A stretch of 64,000 nucleotides of DNA from Saprospirales bacterium (GTDB lineage: Bacteria; Bacteroidota; Bacteroidia; Chitinophagales; Saprospiraceae). Positions 26,866 through 36,911 of this stretch are shown here, one piece after another (position 1 is the first letter of the stretch; the number at the start of each line of letters is the position of its first letter). The notes beneath the pieces are model-generated. The model was not told the DNA's origin. It searched no databases and saw only the letters and a program-made list of their open reading frames with translations. The position numbers were made by a program, and so were the translations under genes. The stretch is from NCBI GenBank assembly GCA_016719895.1, contig JADJYG010000007.1, positions 272,581-336,580 on the forward strand, given 5' to 3'.

Positions 26866-28140
26866 ATGGATAGTCCAACGCTATTGTCCGAGCTCGCCTT
26901 TTCTACCCCGGAAACATTCTTTGCCTACTGCCAGGAAAACGCCAACACCACGGGCGTTGTGCCACACCCGTCTATCGGAGGCGCTTATGCGCCGCCCGCC
27001 CGGTTGAACGCCCTTGAAGCGCGGGTGCGAAGCAATAGCGGCTATGCCGGCCATGAAGCCGTATTTTTCCAGGCCAATGCGCTTTCAGGGTGCCTGTTTT
27101 TTGTTTTCGTTCATAATACGGTACGCGGTATGGCACAGGGCGGCACCCGGCTCATGGCCTACGACACCCTGGACGACTTGCTGTACGACGGCCTCCGGCT
27201 TAGCCGGGCGATGACTGAAAAAAACGCGGTGGCGGAGCTCTGGTGGGGCGGCGGCAAGGCGATCATCTGCCCGGTCGACGGGCTCGCCAATATCGACGCC
27301 GAACGCCGGAAGTGTATTTTCGAACAATACGGCGCCTTTGTCGCCTCCCTCAACGGCGTGTATGTGGCTGCTGAAGATATGAACACGACACCCGAAGATA
27401 TGCTGACGATTCTCTCGGCCGACCGCTTCGTCACCTGCCTGCCGCCCCGGGCCGGCGGCAGCTCCAACCCGAGCCCCTGGACCGCCAAAGGCGTGTTCAA
27501 GGCGATGCTGGCCACTGTCCGGCACGTGGAAGGCCGTGATTCGCTCGCGGGCATGTCGGTGCTAGTCCAGGGCGTCGGCAATGTGGGCCACACACTTGCC
27601 CGGCTGGCAGCCGGTGCCGGCGCCTCCATCCTGGCCGCCGACCCCAACCCCCGGGCCATCGAGGCGCTGCAAAACGCGTTGCCGGAAGTAACCGTCGTTT
27701 CCGGCGATCAACTCTTCGACACCCCCTGCGATATCTTTGCCCCCTCGGCCCGCGGCGGCGTGATCGACCGCGTCGCCGTCGAAAAACTGCGCTGCCGCTA
27801 CGTCATTGGCGCAGCCAACAACCAACTAGTGGACGACGCCGAACAGTCCCGCCAACTCCAAGCCCGGAACATCGTGTACCTGCCCGATTTTTTTATCAAC
27901 CGCATGGGCATCATCAATTGCGCCAACGAGCAATATGGGTACCTGGAAGCAGACTTGAATACGGCTGTTGAAAAAATCTACGCTGATGTACAGTGGCTCC
28001 TGAAAACGGCCGGAGCAAAGCACCAGACGCCCTACCAGGTGGCAATCGAACAGGCAAAAAAACTGGCGGCCATTCCCCATCCGATCTGGGGGCACCGGGG
28101 CGTCCGGATCATTCAGGACCTCCTGCAACGCAAGTTCTGA
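26866..28140 (+). CDS. Glu/Leu/Phe/Val dehydrogenase
   Basis: A 424-aa amino-acid dehydrogenase that interconverts a branched-chain or related amino acid and its 2-oxo acid with NAD(P). The glycine-rich substrate loop HNTVRGMAQGGTRL is near residue 84, and the catalytic Lys is in WWGGGKAIICP (about 125-135). The Asp/Thr active-site helix is AAEDMNTTPEDM. The Rossmann domain starts with VLVQGVGNVGHTLARLAAGAG. The NTARGxxxGG-like loop is closer to leucine dehydrogenase than to glutamate dehydrogenase. The N-terminal ~35 residues are longer than in short leucine dehydrogenases. It is convergent with aroB, only 16 bp apart. Confidence 0.88.
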   Translation: MDSPTLLSELAFSTPETFFAYCQENANTTGVVPHPSIGGAYAPPARLNALEARVRSNSGYAGHEAVFFQANALSGCLFFVFVHNTVRGMAQGGTRLMAYDTLDDLLYDGLRLSRAMTEKNAVAELWWGGGKAIICPVDGLANIDAERRKCIFEQYGAFVASLNGVYVAAEDMNTTPEDMLTILSADRFVTCLPPRAGGSSNPSPWTAKGVFKAMLATVRHVEGRDSLAGMSVLVQGVGNVGHTLARLAAGAGASILAADPNPRAIEALQNALPEVTVVSGDQLFDTPCDIFAPSARGGVIDRVAVEKLRCRYVIGAANNQLVDDAEQSRQLQARNIVYLPDFFINRMGIINCANEQYGYLEADLNTAVEKIYADVQWLLKTAGAKHQTPYQVAIEQAKKLAAIPHPIWGHRGVRIIQDLLQRKF

Positions 28141-28156
28141 CGCCGGGGGGGGAGGT

Positions 28157-29284
28157 TTACTTTTCACCAGCGGCGGCCAGCAGGACATTGTACCGCCGCA
28201 GCCGGCGCTCTACGTCCGCTCTGCTGGTTTCCTGAAGCCGCATGGAAAACGGCTCCGCGTCGGGCAATGCCAGGCGCACCACACCCGATTTGTTCTTTTT
28301 GTCCTGCAACATCAGGTCCCAAATTGCCGGGAAGGCCGAATCGGGTATGGGCCGGCAGGGAAAAAAGCCGGGGATGATCCGAAGGATTTCTGCATCCTGT
28401 TCGAAGGGAAAAACGGCGCCGGCGCCGTCGGAAGGCAGCGCCTCGCACAGCATGCCCATCGCTACGGCCTCGCCATGCGTGAGCGGGTCGGCGGTGGGCA
28501 GGAAATAACTCTCGATGGCATGCCCGAAGGTATGCCCGAAGTTGAGCAAGGCGCGGATGCCGTGTTCGTGGGGGTCGAGGGTCACCACTTGTGTTTTTAC
28601 GGATATGGAGGCTTCCAGCAGGTCGATCCAGCTGGCCGCGCTCAGTGCCGCCCCGTCAGCGATGCTTTCAGGGTGTAAACTTTGAATTTTTTGCCACAGC
28701 GCGGGGTCGCCGATCAGGGCATGTTTGATGATTTCGGCAAAACCACTGCGCAGCTCCCGCGCCGGCAGGGATTTCAAAAAATCCGGATCGGCAAAAACCG
28801 CCACCGGGTTTTTAAACACGCCGATCGCATTTTTTACACCGTGAAAATCGATGCCGAGTTTGCCGCCGATAGCCGCATCGGTCATCGCCAGCAGACTGGT
28901 GGGCAGCTGCACAAAATCGAGTCCGCGTTTATAGGTAGCGGCACAAAAACCGCCCATGTCGCTGATTACGCCGCCGCCGAGGTTGATGACCAGCGCCCGG
29001 CGGTCGAGGCGGGCGCCGAGCATGGCTGCCCAGATTTGCTCGCAAGTTTGCAGCGTTTTGAGTTGCTCGGGCACAAATCCGGCAGTGCCCGCATGCCCGA
29101 TGCCACCCACCACAAATTCCACAGCGCCCGGCAGCTGGAGGCAGCCCGAACAAACGGCGTGGGTATTGCGGTCGGTAATAATAAAAAATTGCTCGTATTG
29201 CCGGTTCCGCAGCCAGGCCGGCAGCGTTTCCGCCAGCGGGCCGAGAAAGACCGAACTATCCGGCAGGTGAAACGTATGGTTCAT
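28157..29284 (-). CDS. aroB: 3-dehydroquinate synthase
   Basis: A 375-aa second-step shikimate enzyme, converting DAHP to 3-dehydroquinate with NAD and a metal ion. Visible motifs are the NAD-binding GGGVISDMGGFCAATYKRG, then LLAMTDAAIGGKLGIDF, and the metal ligands: the Glu in GFAEIIKHA and the two His in FGHTFGHAIE, with HGEAVAMGM. The length is standard. A histidine kinase gene ends 6 bp upstream on the same strand, so the two may be read together, although they have no obvious functional link. Confidence 0.95.
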   Translation of the reverse strand: MNHTFHLPDSSVFLGPLAETLPAWLRNRQYEQFFIITDRNTHAVCSGCLQLPGAVEFVVGGIGHAGTAGFVPEQLKTLQTCEQIWAAMLGARLDRRALVINLGGGVISDMGGFCAATYKRGLDFVQLPTSLLAMTDAAIGGKLGIDFHGVKNAIGVFKNPVAVFADPDFLKSLPARELRSGFAEIIKHALIGDPALWQKIQSLHPESIADGAALSAASWIDLLEASISVKTQVVTLDPHEHGIRALLNFGHTFGHAIESYFLPTADPLTHGEAVAMGMLCEALPSDGAGAVFPFEQDAEILRIIPGFFPCRPIPDSAFPAIWDLMLQDKKNKSGVVRLALPDAEPFSMRLQETSRADVERRLRRYNVLLAAAGEK

Positions 29285-29290
29285 AACGCA

Positions 29291-30577
29291 TCAGGAAAGC
29301 GTGGGCATACGGATCTCGACGGAAGTGCCTTTGCCCGGTTCGCTACTCAGGTGAATTTTCCAGTGGTGTTCTTTACAAATGGTTTTTACGTAAAACAAAC
29401 CCAGGCCAAACCCTTTTACATTGTGCACGTTACCGGTGGGCACCCGGTAAAACTTATTGAACACATGCCGTTGGTGCTCCTTGGAAATGCCGATACCGTT
29501 GTCCTGCACGCGCAACACGAGATGGCCGTCTTTATTCTGGGTCTGGATCACGATCAGGGGTTCACTTTTGGAATATTTCACGCCGTTGTCTACCAGGTTG
29601 TGCAAAATATTGGTGAGGTGGAGCCGGTCGGCGCGGATCATGGATTGGGCAGCCTCCAGTTGAAGTTGCAAGGTACCGTTTTTTTCGCCCACCTTCAATT
29701 CGATGGAAGGTGAAATACTGCGCAATAATTCCGTCAGGTCGATATCCTCCAGGCTCAGATCGATCCGGTCGCGTTCGATTTTGGCCAGTTGAAGCACTTT
29801 TTCCACCTGAGTGTTGAGCCGCATGATCTGTTCTTTGATAATGGTCGAGTACCGGCTGAGGCGCGGATCGGCTTTGATCAGCTCGTTTTGCAGGAAAACA
29901 TCCGTGGAAATATTAATTGTGGAAATGGGCGTTTTAAACTCATGGGTCATATTGTTGATAAAATCGCGCTGGAGTTCAGAGAGTTGTTTTTGCCGCAGGA
30001 TGACAATCATGGCGTAAATAAAAAACGCCACGGTGATAAGAATAAGTCCCGTGAAGATCACTACGATCCACATATTGCTGAGCAGGTTGGCGCTTTTATT
30101 GGGGAAACGAACGCCGAAGTAGTAAATAAAATCGCTGTCGTAGTGCGTGGGCAGGGGCGCATCCAGTTGCTCGCCTTCCCCTATGGCCGAAGGTTTTTTA
30201 TACTTGATCATCTTGCCGCTGACCATCTTGTTGCTGGAGCAGTCGAAAATACCATACTGAAAATCTTCGCGCATGCCCTGGTTTTCAAAGGCCTTTTGCA
30301 GGTAAAATTCGAGCGTGGCTTCGTCAAACTGATTGTTGATATTGACGACGTAATAGTTGGAGTACACCTGATTGATCAGGTCGGCGTCTTGCAGCACAAA
30401 CAGCCCGATGCGCGCCAGGTCGCGGGCCGTATCCAGCAGGGCTTGCCGCACCTTGCGGTCGAATTCCTGTTCCTGCAGGTTCCAGGAGCGCAACACCCAA
30501 TAGGTTTGCACCGACAACAGGCTCAGGATCGAAAGCGCGCCCAGTACGATAACACGGCGAATAATGGTATTGGTCAT
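29291..30577 (-). CDS. Membrane sensor histidine kinase
   Basis: A 428-aa two-component kinase. TM1 is about 7-27 and TM2 about 167-192. The ~140-residue region between them is periplasmic, with no recognised domain. After TM2 there is no clear HAMP, only a short linker. The H-box has the phospho-acceptor in INNMTHEFKTPISTINIS; the N-box is NILHNLVDNGVKYSK, the G1 box VQDNGIGISKEH and the G2 box KGFGLGLFYVK. All catalytic parts are intact. It resembles RprX-type kinases of Bacteroidota. The cognate response regulator is not adjacent in this window. Confidence 0.9.
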   Translation of the reverse strand: MTNTIIRRVIVLGALSILSLLSVQTYWVLRSWNLQEQEFDRKVRQALLDTARDLARIGLFVLQDADLINQVYSNYYVVNINNQFDEATLEFYLQKAFENQGMREDFQYGIFDCSSNKMVSGKMIKYKKPSAIGEGEQLDAPLPTHYDSDFIYYFGVRFPNKSANLLSNMWIVVIFTGLILITVAFFIYAMIVILRQKQLSELQRDFINNMTHEFKTPISTINISTDVFLQNELIKADPRLSRYSTIIKEQIMRLNTQVEKVLQLAKIERDRIDLSLEDIDLTELLRSISPSIELKVGEKNGTLQLQLEAAQSMIRADRLHLTNILHNLVDNGVKYSKSEPLIVIQTQNKDGHLVLRVQDNGIGISKEHQRHVFNKFYRVPTGNVHNVKGFGLGLFYVKTICKEHHWKIHLSSEPGKGTSVEIRMPTLS

Positions 30578-30631
30578 ATCGATGTATAAAAAAGATGCAA
30601 AAAAACGCCGGTTCAGGCTAAGAGTTGAGGT

Positions 30632-31477
30632 TCAGGCCGTTGTTTGCTTTTTATTTGAATCCCACCCGCTCAACCGGCTCCGGCAGAACGCCCGGAAATT
30701 CGCCAGGGCGGATGCCAGCTGTTCTGGCGCTTCGAACATGCCCATGTGCCCCACGCCGGCCAGCAAGTGCACGTCGGCCACTGCCGGCAGCGCGGCAGCC
30801 TCCAGGGCTTGCGCGGCGGGGATAACCGAGTCCTGTTCGCCCAGGACGAACTGCACCGGGCAGGGGCTATCCCGCAGGGTGTGCGTGTGGTCTTTCCGGT
30901 CGATCATGGCCTGCAGGGCATCGGCAATGCCGCCTGCCGTTTGTTTTTGCCCCTGTTCGATCAGGCGCTGCACCACATCGGGGTGTTGTTGTCCAAATGC
31001 GGGAGCGAACAACCCGGGAAACAGTTGGGCCACGTATAGCTCCTTTTTTTCGGCCTGAAGCATCCCGATGCCGCGGCGGCGGTTTTCGATGCGCTCCGGC
31101 GTGTCTTCGTAAGGGTGGGAATGCACCAGGGAAAAGCCGGCGAGCCGCTCGGGGTGTTTTTCGGCAAACGCCAGCGCGGTATAGCCGCCCATAGAATGCC
31201 CTGCTAGCACACAGCGCTCAATATCCAACTCGTTGAGCACGGCGCACACCGCATCGGCATAGGCGTCCATGCCCGGCGCCAGGGCCCGTTCGGAGCCGCC
31301 GAATCCAGGCAAATCGACGCGTACGAGCGGCGCGGGGACAAGTAGCGGCAACAACCCGTCCCAAACGGAAGAGTCCTCGCAAAAACCGTGTACCAACACC
31401 AGCGGTAGCCGACCGGCAACAAGGCCGTTCGCGTCGTATTGCAAGCGCCGGCCATTGACAAACAAGTGGTCTTTCAT
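30632..31477 (-). CDS. Alpha/beta-fold hydrolase
   Basis: A 281-aa alpha/beta hydrolase. The oxyanion-hole HGFCEDSSVW is at about 30, the nucleophile elbow GHSMGG near 95, an acidic residue after strand 6 (VLGEQDSV) and the C-terminal catalytic His in LAGVGHMGMFEAPEQLA. The serine nucleophile, acid and histidine are all present, so an active esterase, lipase or C-C hydrolase is expected. The substrate cannot be told. The ATG at 31477 (MKDHLFVNGRRLQYD) gives the typical N-terminus; the frame extends to 31513. It is divergent from the next gene. Confidence 0.88.
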   Translation of the reverse strand: MKDHLFVNGRRLQYDANGLVAGRLPLVLVHGFCEDSSVWDGLLPLLVPAPLVRVDLPGFGGSERALAPGMDAYADAVCAVLNELDIERCVLAGHSMGGYTALAFAEKHPERLAGFSLVHSHPYEDTPERIENRRRGIGMLQAEKKELYVAQLFPGLFAPAFGQQHPDVVQRLIEQGQKQTAGGIADALQAMIDRKDHTHTLRDSPCPVQFVLGEQDSVIPAAQALEAAALPAVADVHLLAGVGHMGMFEAPEQLASALANFRAFCRSRLSGWDSNKKQTTA

Positions 31478-31584
31478 GGCTGCAAAACTGCAAAAATTGC
31501 GCTGGATTTGCACGGCTTGTCAATTTCATGCCCGGAATGCCGTTGTTTTCCCGATTTTTACCGCCAGAGCAACAAATCACGCTT

Positions 31585-32166
31585 ATGGCATCGGAAATCC
31601 GCCTGTTCAATGATATTTCACGCGCCTTCAGTCCGGAACTCCCGCGCGACCTGGGTACGCTGGACCAGCACCTGGATTTCATCCTGCCCAAAGTAATCCC
31701 CTACGGCGAAGACCTGCGCGAAGAAAAGTTCTGGCTGGGCAAACGCTGGAAGGAAGTGCGCGACGACGAAGGCTTCCACGAAGCCATCCTGCATATTTTT
31801 AACGCTGGAGGCGAATACCTGCTTTCCCTCGACGGCAACCTCATCAAAGGCGCCTGGCGTAAACTCGGCGAAGAAAATTCCCTCATTATTGACATGGCCA
31901 GCAAAAGCGAACTGTTCGACCTGCGGTTTATGAACAACGACTTTATCGTACTGACCAAACACGGCGACCAGGCCCGCAAGGGCCAGCGCAAGTATTTCTG
32001 CCTTATCCACGAACGGGCGGCTAAAACCCCCAAAGGTCAGGAATTGGACTGGCGCAACATCATGGAAAAACTGTTCAACGTGTGGCGCGACAACAGCCTG
32101 GGCCTCTGGGCCTGGTTTTTCTTTGTGACCGTGCTGGGGATCATTATCTATCTATCTGTCAGCTAA
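31585..32166 (+). CDS. Hypothetical tail-anchored membrane protein
   Basis: A 193-aa protein with a soluble N-terminal part and one C-terminal membrane helix (WAWFFFVTVLGIIIYLSVS), consistent with tail anchoring. The soluble part (KFWLGKRWKEVRDDEGFHEAILHIF, then YLLSLDGNLIKGAWRKLGEENSLIID) is compact and has no recognised motif. The start at 31585 (MASEIRLFND) is chosen; the frame is open to 31528. Its stop codon directly abuts the ATG of the sodium:solute symporter, so the two are almost certainly co-transcribed and translationally coupled. It may be an accessory to that transporter, but that is inference. Confidence 0.6.
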   Translation: MASEIRLFNDISRAFSPELPRDLGTLDQHLDFILPKVIPYGEDLREEKFWLGKRWKEVRDDEGFHEAILHIFNAGGEYLLSLDGNLIKGAWRKLGEENSLIIDMASKSELFDLRFMNNDFIVLTKHGDQARKGQRKYFCLIHERAAKTPKGQELDWRNIMEKLFNVWRDNSLGLWAWFFFVTVLGIIIYLSVS

Positions 32167-33876
32167 ATGGAAACACTTGATTGGATTGTACTGGCCGGTA
32201 CTTTGGCGTTTGTTGTATTTTACGGCGTTTGGAAAACCCGGAACATCAAGTCCAGCGATAGCTTTCTGGCTGGCGAGCGCAATTTGGCCTGGTGGACGAT
32301 CGGCTTGAGCGTGATGGCCACGCAGGCCAGCGCCATCACTTTTTTGAGTACGCCGGGGCAAGGCTTTTTCGACGGGATGCAGTTTGTGCAGTTTTATTTC
32401 GGCATGCCGATCGCCATGATCTTCCTGGTCATCTTTATCCTGCCGGTATATTACCGCCTGAAGGTCACCACGGCCTACGAATACCTCGAACAGCGTTTCG
32501 ACCTGCGCATGCGCACGCTTACGGCCATACTGTTCCTGATTCAGCGCGGCGTAGCGGCCGCCATCAGTATTTACGCCCCCAGTATTGTCCTTTGCGCCGT
32601 GTTTGGCTGGAGCTTGCCGCTGACGAACCTCCTGATGACCGTTTTTGTCGTTATTTATACCACGTCGGGTGGCAGCTCTGCCGTCAGCCGCACGCAGGAG
32701 CTCCAAATGACGATCATGTTCGGCGGCTTGTTGCTGGCGTTTTTTCTGGTATTGAATCAGCTGCCCGATGGCGTGGGTCTGGGCGAAGCCTGGCAGATCG
32801 CCGGCGCCACGGGCAAAACCCAGGCAGTGGACTGGTCGTTCGACTGGGATGACCGCTACAACTTTTGGTCGGGTGTATTGGGCGCGACCTTCCTGTTTTT
32901 GTCTTATTTCGGCACCGATCAAAGCCAGGTGGGGCGATACTTGTCGGGGAAATCGCTGCGCGAAAGCCGGCTGGGGTTGTTGTTCAACGGCTTTATCAAA
33001 ATCCCCATGCAGTTTTTAGTGCTGTCGGTCGGGGTGATGGTTTTTGTGTTTTACCAGTTCAATGCTCCGCCCCTGCACTTCAACCAGGTGAACCGGGCCA
33101 AAATCGAAAAATCCGGCCAACGGGCCAGCTTTGAGCGCCTGGAAGCCCGGAATGACAGCTTGTTTTTACAAAAACAACAACTGCTCAACGAGGTGACCGC
33201 AGGCTTCGGCAGTGGGGCCGAACAAATAGCCCCGCCGCTGCAAAACCGCTTGAACCAACTGGAAGCCAGGCGAAAAACCCTGCGCGCCGAAGCCGAAACC
33301 CTGATAAAAGCGGCGGACCCGGGCGGCGACCCGAAAGACAAAGACTTTGTGTTTATCAATTTTGTTTTACAACACATCCCCAGCGGGCTCGTCGGCCTTA
33401 TGCTGGCCATGATTTTTTGCGCCTCCTGGAGTACCACCGCCTCCGAGCTGAGTGCCCTGACGGCCACGTCATTGTCGGATATCTACCGCCGTTCGTTTGT
33501 GCCGGACCGCGACGACAACCACTATTTCCGCATGTCCAGGTGGTTTACCGTGGGTTGGGGGGCGTTTATCGTGCTTTTTGCCACCTATGCCGACATCTTC
33601 GAAAACCTGATCCAGGCTGTTAATATGATCGGTTCCATTTTTTATGGCACGATTTTGGGGATTTTCTTCACGGCGTTCTTTTTGAAACGGGTAGAGGGGA
33701 AGGCGGTCTTTTGGGCGGCCGTTATGGCACAGGCAACCGTGGCTTACCTTTTCTTTTTCGTGGATAAAGACGCCTACCTATGGTACAACCCTCTGGGTTG
33801 TGGATTGGTAATGGGCCTGGGGTGGTTGTTGCAGCAAGCGATGCGGGTAAAAACAGGGCGCGAAAACAGGGTTTAG
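32167..33876 (+). CDS. Sodium:solute symporter (SSS family)
   Basis: A 569-aa SSS/SSF secondary transporter of about 13 membrane helices. Family signatures are visible: SFLAGERNLAWWTIGLSVMATQASAITFLSTPGQGF near the start, TAYEYLEQRFDLRMR after TM2, and GTDQSQVGRYLSGKSLRESR. It resembles solute carrier-type sodium/sugar or sodium/vitamin carriers, but the substrate cannot be told. A charged insertion of about 95 residues (about 300-395) with coiled-coil pattern (RLEARNDSLFLQKQQLL, then NRLNQLEARRKTLRAEAE) sits between helices; most family members have a short loop there. It starts immediately after the stop of the upstream tail-anchored protein. Confidence 0.88.
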   Translation: METLDWIVLAGTLAFVVFYGVWKTRNIKSSDSFLAGERNLAWWTIGLSVMATQASAITFLSTPGQGFFDGMQFVQFYFGMPIAMIFLVIFILPVYYRLKVTTAYEYLEQRFDLRMRTLTAILFLIQRGVAAAISIYAPSIVLCAVFGWSLPLTNLLMTVFVVIYTTSGGSSAVSRTQELQMTIMFGGLLLAFFLVLNQLPDGVGLGEAWQIAGATGKTQAVDWSFDWDDRYNFWSGVLGATFLFLSYFGTDQSQVGRYLSGKSLRESRLGLLFNGFIKIPMQFLVLSVGVMVFVFYQFNAPPLHFNQVNRAKIEKSGQRASFERLEARNDSLFLQKQQLLNEVTAGFGSGAEQIAPPLQNRLNQLEARRKTLRAEAETLIKAADPGGDPKDKDFVFINFVLQHIPSGLVGLMLAMIFCASWSTTASELSALTATSLSDIYRRSFVPDRDDNHYFRMSRWFTVGWGAFIVLFATYADIFENLIQAVNMIGSIFYGTILGIFFTAFFLKRVEGKAVFWAAVMAQATVAYLFFFVDKDAYLWYNPLGCGLVMGLGWLLQQAMRVKTGRENRV

Positions 33877-33909
33877 CAATTCATTAACGCGTCTTCACAA
33901 TTTACAAGG

Positions 33910-33940
33910 TTGCGCAACGTTTCAAATACGCACAATTTTG
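33910..33940 (+). promoter_or_regulatory. Promoter of a short transcription unit
   Basis: TTG (33910-33912), a 20-bp spacer and CAATTTTG (33933-33940), one base from TAnnTTTG. The spacing fits Bacteroidota sigma-A promoters. A start near 33946 and the terminator at 34132-34173 would bound a ~230-nt RNA. Confidence 0.45.
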
Positions 33941-34008
33941 TACTAGCACCACTGCCCGTTCCGATTATTTGACATCCAAACTTTTTAAACGCACAAAATT
34001 TAATCCGT

Positions 34009-34077
34009 ATGATGATCCTCACTTTTCTCCTGCTCGTACTCATGGTTTTCGGCAACAAAATGCTGAAAGAAGCCTGA
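34009..34077 (+). CDS. Possible 22-residue hydrophobic peptide
   Basis: ATG to TGA, 22 codons: a hydrophobic stretch (MILTFLLLVLMVFG) with a short basic and acidic tail (NKMLKEA). It resembles single-helix small membrane proteins or type I toxin peptides. It lies between a promoter-like pair and a clear terminator, so the unit is probably transcribed. Whether the peptide or the RNA is the product cannot be decided from the sequence. Confidence 0.35.
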   Translation: MMILTFLLLVLMVFGNKMLKEA

Positions 34078-34131
34078 GTACCCCCGGTAGCAAACGAGCC
34101 CGCGAAGCATATGTTTGTTGCCCCATCGAAC

Positions 34132-34173
34132 AACAGGAGTCATTCCGCTGACCGGAATGGCTCCTGTTTTTTT
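34132..34173 (+). terminator. Rho-independent terminator
   Basis: A 16-bp stem with one G-T pair (34132-34147 with 34153-34168, AACAGGAGTCATTCCG), a 5-nt loop and a T7 tract. It closes the short unit carrying the 22-codon frame. The remaining part of the 541-bp gap 33877-34417 shows no other gene that I can support. Confidence 0.85.
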
Positions 34174-34417
34174 ATACTATTGCGATACGATAAAATCGTG
34201 CCTAAGCATAGATTATTTCTTTGGTGGGCCGGCTGATTTCAAGGAGAAATACTGTCACTTTTCCGGCGAACCGTCAAATGGGGAGACTACTTTTGCCAAA
34301 CCGGTCCTGAAAAAGAATTGGGCAAGGGCAAAGGAGGAATTTGGAGATTAACCGGATAAATATGGTTCGACCTGCACATACCCTTGCCTGAAACCGAATA
34401 ACAAAGAAAATACCCGC

Positions 34418-35574
<1,157 letters not shown>

Positions 35575-35602
<28 letters not shown>

Positions 35603-35918
35603 TTACCCACATCTTGATATGAAAAAGTATCACCTGACCTCGGAGAGGTCAAATGTTGGTAGAAAAGCCAAGAATGAAGATTTACACGACCTCGGAGAGG
35701 TCGAACGTTTGTTTTTGGCACCCGATTTAGGTCGGTTCGACCTCTCCGAGGTCGTGCGAGGATGTCGGGACATTTATTCTACCAATATTTGACCTCTCCG
35801 AGGTCAGTACGATTTGCGCTTTAGCATTGATTTTCAATATTATATGATTGATGATCTTTTTCATCAACTTGTGGGTAATCGGGAGCTCTGTTGGAGGGGG
35901 CAGGTGGGGAGGTTTCCG
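35575..35918. mobile_element. MITE-like palindromic insert in hsdM
   Basis: About 344 bp separates two in-register halves of hsdM. Terminal inverted repeats of about 45-50 bp share GATTACCCACA plus a TTGAT/GAAAAAG block (left from 35581; right arm reading back from about 35905). CCG flanks both ends (35572-35574 and 35916-35918), a plausible 3-bp target duplication; removing the insert and one CCG restores RDRNRSKEILF in frame. The inside holds four hairpins GACCTCGGAGAGGTC: two forward (35636-35650, 35688-35702) and two reverse (35739-35753, 35791-35805). It encodes no transposase. Exact ends are uncertain by several bases. Confidence 0.78.
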
Positions 35919-36294
35919 GAACCGCAGCAAGGAAATTCTGTTCATCGACGCCCGAGACCTGGGCTATCTCATCAACCGTCGCACCTGCGAACTCTCGCCG
36001 GAGGATATTGCCCGGATTACCGGCACCTACCATGCCTGGCGTAATCCCGGCGGTTCGTATGAAGATGTACCCGGTTTTTGCTGTGCCGCGTCCATCGAGC
36101 GGGTACGCGCGCTCGATTTCGTGCTTACGCCAGGGCGTTACGTGGGCCTGCCCGACGAGGAGGACGATTTTGATTTCAACGAGCGGTTCATGGCGTTGAG
36201 GGCGGAGTTGGAGGAGCAGATGCGGGAGGAGGAACGCCTGAATCGCCGGATTGTGGAAAACCTGTCGCGTATCCAGATGCTGGAAGGAAAGTAA
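35919..36294 (+). pseudogene. hsdM: HsdM C-terminal remnant
   Basis: About 125 residues that continue HsdM in frame after the insert: NRSKEILFIDARDLGYLIN, the AWRNPGGSYEDVPGFC stretch, FVLTPGRYVGLPDEEDDFDF and a C-terminal helix ending in LNRRIVENLSRI. This is the usual end of class I N6-adenine methylases of this family. An open frame runs upstream to an ATG at 35848 inside the insert, but that portion is insert sequence, not HsdM. The end is complete, so the disruption is only the insert. Confidence 0.85.
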
Positions 36295-36437
36295 ATTAAA
36301 GTTTTACAAATTAACTTTTAGTGGCTAAAGTAAAATAACGGGATACTTATGGTCGTGTGGAGGGGATCGGTGACGCCTATGTTGGAGAACAAACAATTAA
36401 AAGCGTTAATTTTGACCAGAATAAAAAAGATTCAATC

Positions 36438-36911
36438 GTGAAAGAAGAAACAGATATCCGATGGGAACAACGGTTTGCCAACTTTAAGAAAGCCATGGCC
36501 AAGCTGACTGAGGCCGCTGCTGGAATTGACCCGGAACGCGAAGATGAAGACTTGGCGGAAGCCTTGAGCGAGCTGGAAAAAGAAGGCCTGATCCAGCGCT
36601 TTGAATACACCCACGAACTGGCCTGGAATGTCATGAAAGACTACCTGAACTTTCAGGGGGTCCAAAATATCGGCGCTTCCAGAGACGCCACCCGGGAAGC
36701 GTTTAAAATCGGATTGATCCATGATGGCGAAACCTGGATGGACATGATCAAAAGCCGTAACCTGAGCACGCATACGTACAACGCTTCGACAGCTGAGGAA
36801 ATTTACCTCAAAATCATTCGGGACTATTACCCGCTTTTACGGGCCTTCCAGCAAAAGATGGAAGCGCTCCGCTCCGGAAAGCAGAGCGATATTTTTTCCA
36901 AAGAGCTATGA
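36438..36911 (+). CDS. HEPN-type nucleotidyltransferase substrate-binding protein (HepT-like toxin)
   Basis: A 157-aa HI0074-family HEPN helical protein. The conserved core reads RFEYTHELAWNVMKDYL, then SRDATREAFKIGLI. The HEPN ribonuclease motif RX4HXY is intact: R107, H112 and Y114 in SRNLSTHTYN. In HepT toxins the Arg and His form the RNase site and the Tyr is adenylylated by the partner MNT protein, silencing the toxin. GTG at 36438 (VKEETDIRWEQRF) is chosen; the frame is open to 36357. It overlaps the MNT gene by 4 bp, the classic toxin-antitoxin arrangement. It lies next to the broken hsdM, a usual position for such pairs. Confidence 0.85.
   Translation: MKEETDIRWEQRFANFKKAMAKLTEAAAGIDPEREDEDLAEALSELEKEGLIQRFEYTHELAWNVMKDYLNFQGVQNIGASRDATREAFKIGLIHDGETWMDMIKSRNLSTHTYNASTAEEIYLKIIRDYYPLLRAFQQKMEALRSGKQSDIFSKEL

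Noticed and set aside
28682..29713. Plus-strand open frame across aroB and the kinase gene
   Set aside because: Spans two real minus-strand genes; shadow frame.
34115..34351. Open frame of 78 codons before hsdM
   Set aside because: It begins within the terminator hairpin; the end (WARAKEEFGD) looks slightly protein-like but no family is recognised, so a remnant cannot be shown.
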